The position numbers and the translations under genes are program-made. The notes under the pieces were generated by a model, which saw only the letters and a program-made list of their open reading frames with translations, was not told the DNA's origin and ran no database searches. From NCBI RefSeq assembly GCF_005063415.1, contig NZ_SUEG01000001.1:131808-182277 (forward strand): a stretch of 50,470 bases of DNA, written 5' to 3'. Positions 49,247 through 50,470 of the stretch are shown here, piece by piece. The DNA is from Mesorhizobium sp. (GTDB lineage: Bacteria; Pseudomonadota; Alphaproteobacteria; Rhizobiales; Rhizobiaceae). Numbering within the stretch: position 1 is the first letter of the stretch; each line of letters opens with the position of its first letter.

Positions 49247-50470
49247 TTACAGCAGCGTTCCGCGCAGGATTACCAGCGCAACCGAAAAATAAATCACCAG
49301 CCCGGTGACGTCGACCAGCGTGGCGACGAACGGAGCCGATGCGCTGGCCGGGTCGAAGCCGATGCGCTTCAGGGCGAACGGCAGCATCGATCCAGACAGC
49401 GAGCCGAAGGTGACGATGCCAACCAGCGTGGCGCCGATCGTCAATTGCGATCAGCGGCCAATGGGGGCCGTAGTCGTAGAAGCCGAGATACTGCCAGAGC
49501 GCGATGCGGCAGACGCCGACCACGCCAAGGATCGAGCCAAGCACCAGGCCGGTGGGCAGCTCGCGCAATGCCACCCGCCACCAGTCGCCGAGGCCGATTT
49601 CGCGCAGCGCCAGCGCCCGGATGACGAGCGAGGTCGCCTGCGAGCCGGAATTGCCGCCGGAGCTCATGACCAATGGAATGAACAGGGTCAGCACGATCGC
49701 CTTTTCCAGCTCGCCCTCGTAGCTCTGCATCGCGTTGGCGGTCAGCATCTCGCTGATAAACAGCGCGCACAGCCAGCCGGCGCGCTTCTGGATCATCGCC
49801 AGAAAACCCATCTTCATATAGGGCTCGTCGAGAGCTTCCATGCCGCCGAAACGATGCACGTCCTCGGTCGTTTCCGAGATCATCGTGTCGATGATGTCGT
49901 CGATGGTGACGATGCCGAGGAGCTTGCCGTTGTCCACGACCGGGACGGCGAGCAGATCATATTTCGAGATCAACTGAGCAACCTTTTCACGATCGGTCAG
50001 CGGTGAAACGGTGATAGGCGCGCGATCCGGCGCTATTGCCATGATCAGCTCGTCGGGCTCGCCAGCGATCAGTCGACGCAGGCTGGTCGAGCGCAACAGA
50101 ACATGCGTTTGTGGATCGACGATGTAGATCGCGTAGACGGTTTCGCGCGTCCGCTCCACCTTGCGGATATAATCCAGCGTGCGGGCCAAGCTCCAGTCCG
50201 GCGGCGCGCTGACATATTCGGTCGTCATGAGCGAGGCGGCGCTGCCCTCGGGATAGCCGAGAATGGCAAGCAGCGTCGCGCGCAGCGGTGGCGCTAGGCC
50301 ACCAAGCAGTTCGGAACGAGCCGGCTCGTTCAGATCGCGCAATATGTCGGCGGCGCGGTCGACCGACATGGCCGCAAGCAGTCTGCCTGCTTTGATGCGG
50401 GGCAGCGCCTCGACGAGTTCGGATGCGCCGTCGAGCTTCGGCTGGTCGAAGATCTCGACCAGCCGCTCGA
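49247..50470 (-). pseudogene. mgtE: mgtE magnesium transporter: cut by window edge and frameshifted near its end
   Basis: The frame is open from the right edge. It shows the end of the MgtE N-domain (ELVEALPRIKAGRLLAAMS), two CBS domains (VSAPPDWSLARTLDYIRKV; LLAVPVVDNGKLLGIVTIDD) and the pore domain with the hallmark PLVMSSGGNSGSQATSLVIR. After GPHWPLIA the frame runs into unrelated sequence (DDRRHAGWH...), while the normal continuation [20 protein letters not shown] to the end (65 residues, stop at 49247) is in another frame. GCAATTG at 49442-49448 (minus) would read on correctly as GCATTG, so one extra A/T is the likely cause. The encoded protein would lose its last two helices. It could be a true mutation or an assembly error. 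Confidence 0.85.

Noticed and set aside
1..50470. CRISPR array, prophage, rRNA or transposase genes
   Set aside because: No regularly spaced repeats, phage structural genes, rRNA segments or transposase motifs were seen on either strand.

Overview
The window is a high-GC (clearly above 60%) chromosomal segment of an alphaproteobacterium. Gene content (PleC/DivJ-type kinase, PotABCD-type and polar amino-acid ABC systems, DUF1289, TIGR02281-type aspartic protease, dusA, mobAB, gor, rpiA) and codon use point to Rhizobiales, most likely Mesorhizobium or a close relative; this is inference from family resemblance, not a database match. Both window edges cut a gene: a glycosyltransferase-like gene on the left and mgtE on the right.

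Layout. (1) 1-7.7 kb: a surface-polysaccharide region with a TPR/GT9-like protein fragment, two tandem sulfotransferases, four glycosyltransferases (GT2-type, GT4, WaaE-like GT2, GT8-like) and a soluble DUF2156 (aminoacyl-PG synthase-like) protein. (2) 7.7-8.3 kb: about 590 bp without a convincing gene. (3) 8.3-18 kb: an eight-gene minus-strand operon facing a FadR-type GntR regulator across a striking dyad operator. It encodes a DUF1185/AA_synth protein, an alpha/beta hydrolase fused to a flavin reductase, a luciferase-like (LLM) flavin monooxygenase, an aldehyde dehydrogenase and a complete PotDBCA-type ABC importer. The enzyme set matches, class by class, the trigonelline ring-cleavage pathway (TgnA-D) described in Acinetobacter baylyi, so I propose an N-heterocycle (trigonelline-like) uptake and catabolism operon. 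(4) 18-25.5 kb: housekeeping genes: dusA, aspartic protease, DUF1289, an isolated cobT, a PleC/DivJ-like kinase, thermonuclease, GST, uracil-DNA glycosylase-like protein and an Lrp/AsnC regulator.

(5) 25.5-31 kb: DUF3299, GNAT, AlkD-like, a hydroxyisobutyrate-dehydrogenase-family enzyme and a polar amino-acid ABC system that lacks a local ATPase. (6) 31-38 kb: molybdenum-cofactor genes (mobA-mobB and, separately, moaA) mixed with small secreted proteins, a DMT transporter, DUF971, an NTF2-like protein and a PPOX-type flavoprotein. (7) 38-41 kb: two regulator/enzyme pairs with visible duplicated operators: MarR with an alpha/beta hydrolase, and TetR with an SDR whose reading frame carries an in-frame amber codon 23 codons before its natural end. 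(8) 41-46 kb: an L,D-transpeptidase, small envelope proteins, a membrane-protein gene bracketed by a 30-bp inverted repeat (29/30 identical), and tRNA-Val(CAC). (9) 46-50.5 kb: gph, then divergent rpiA-DUF2059 with an intrinsic terminator, gor, and a frameshifted mgtE.

Recurrent themes are stem-loops placed between a binding-protein gene and its permease gene in both ABC operons, and palindromic operators next to divergent regulators. Two reading frames are broken (SDR, mgtE); either could be a real mutation or an assembly error. I saw no rRNA, CRISPR array, prophage, or transposase gene.
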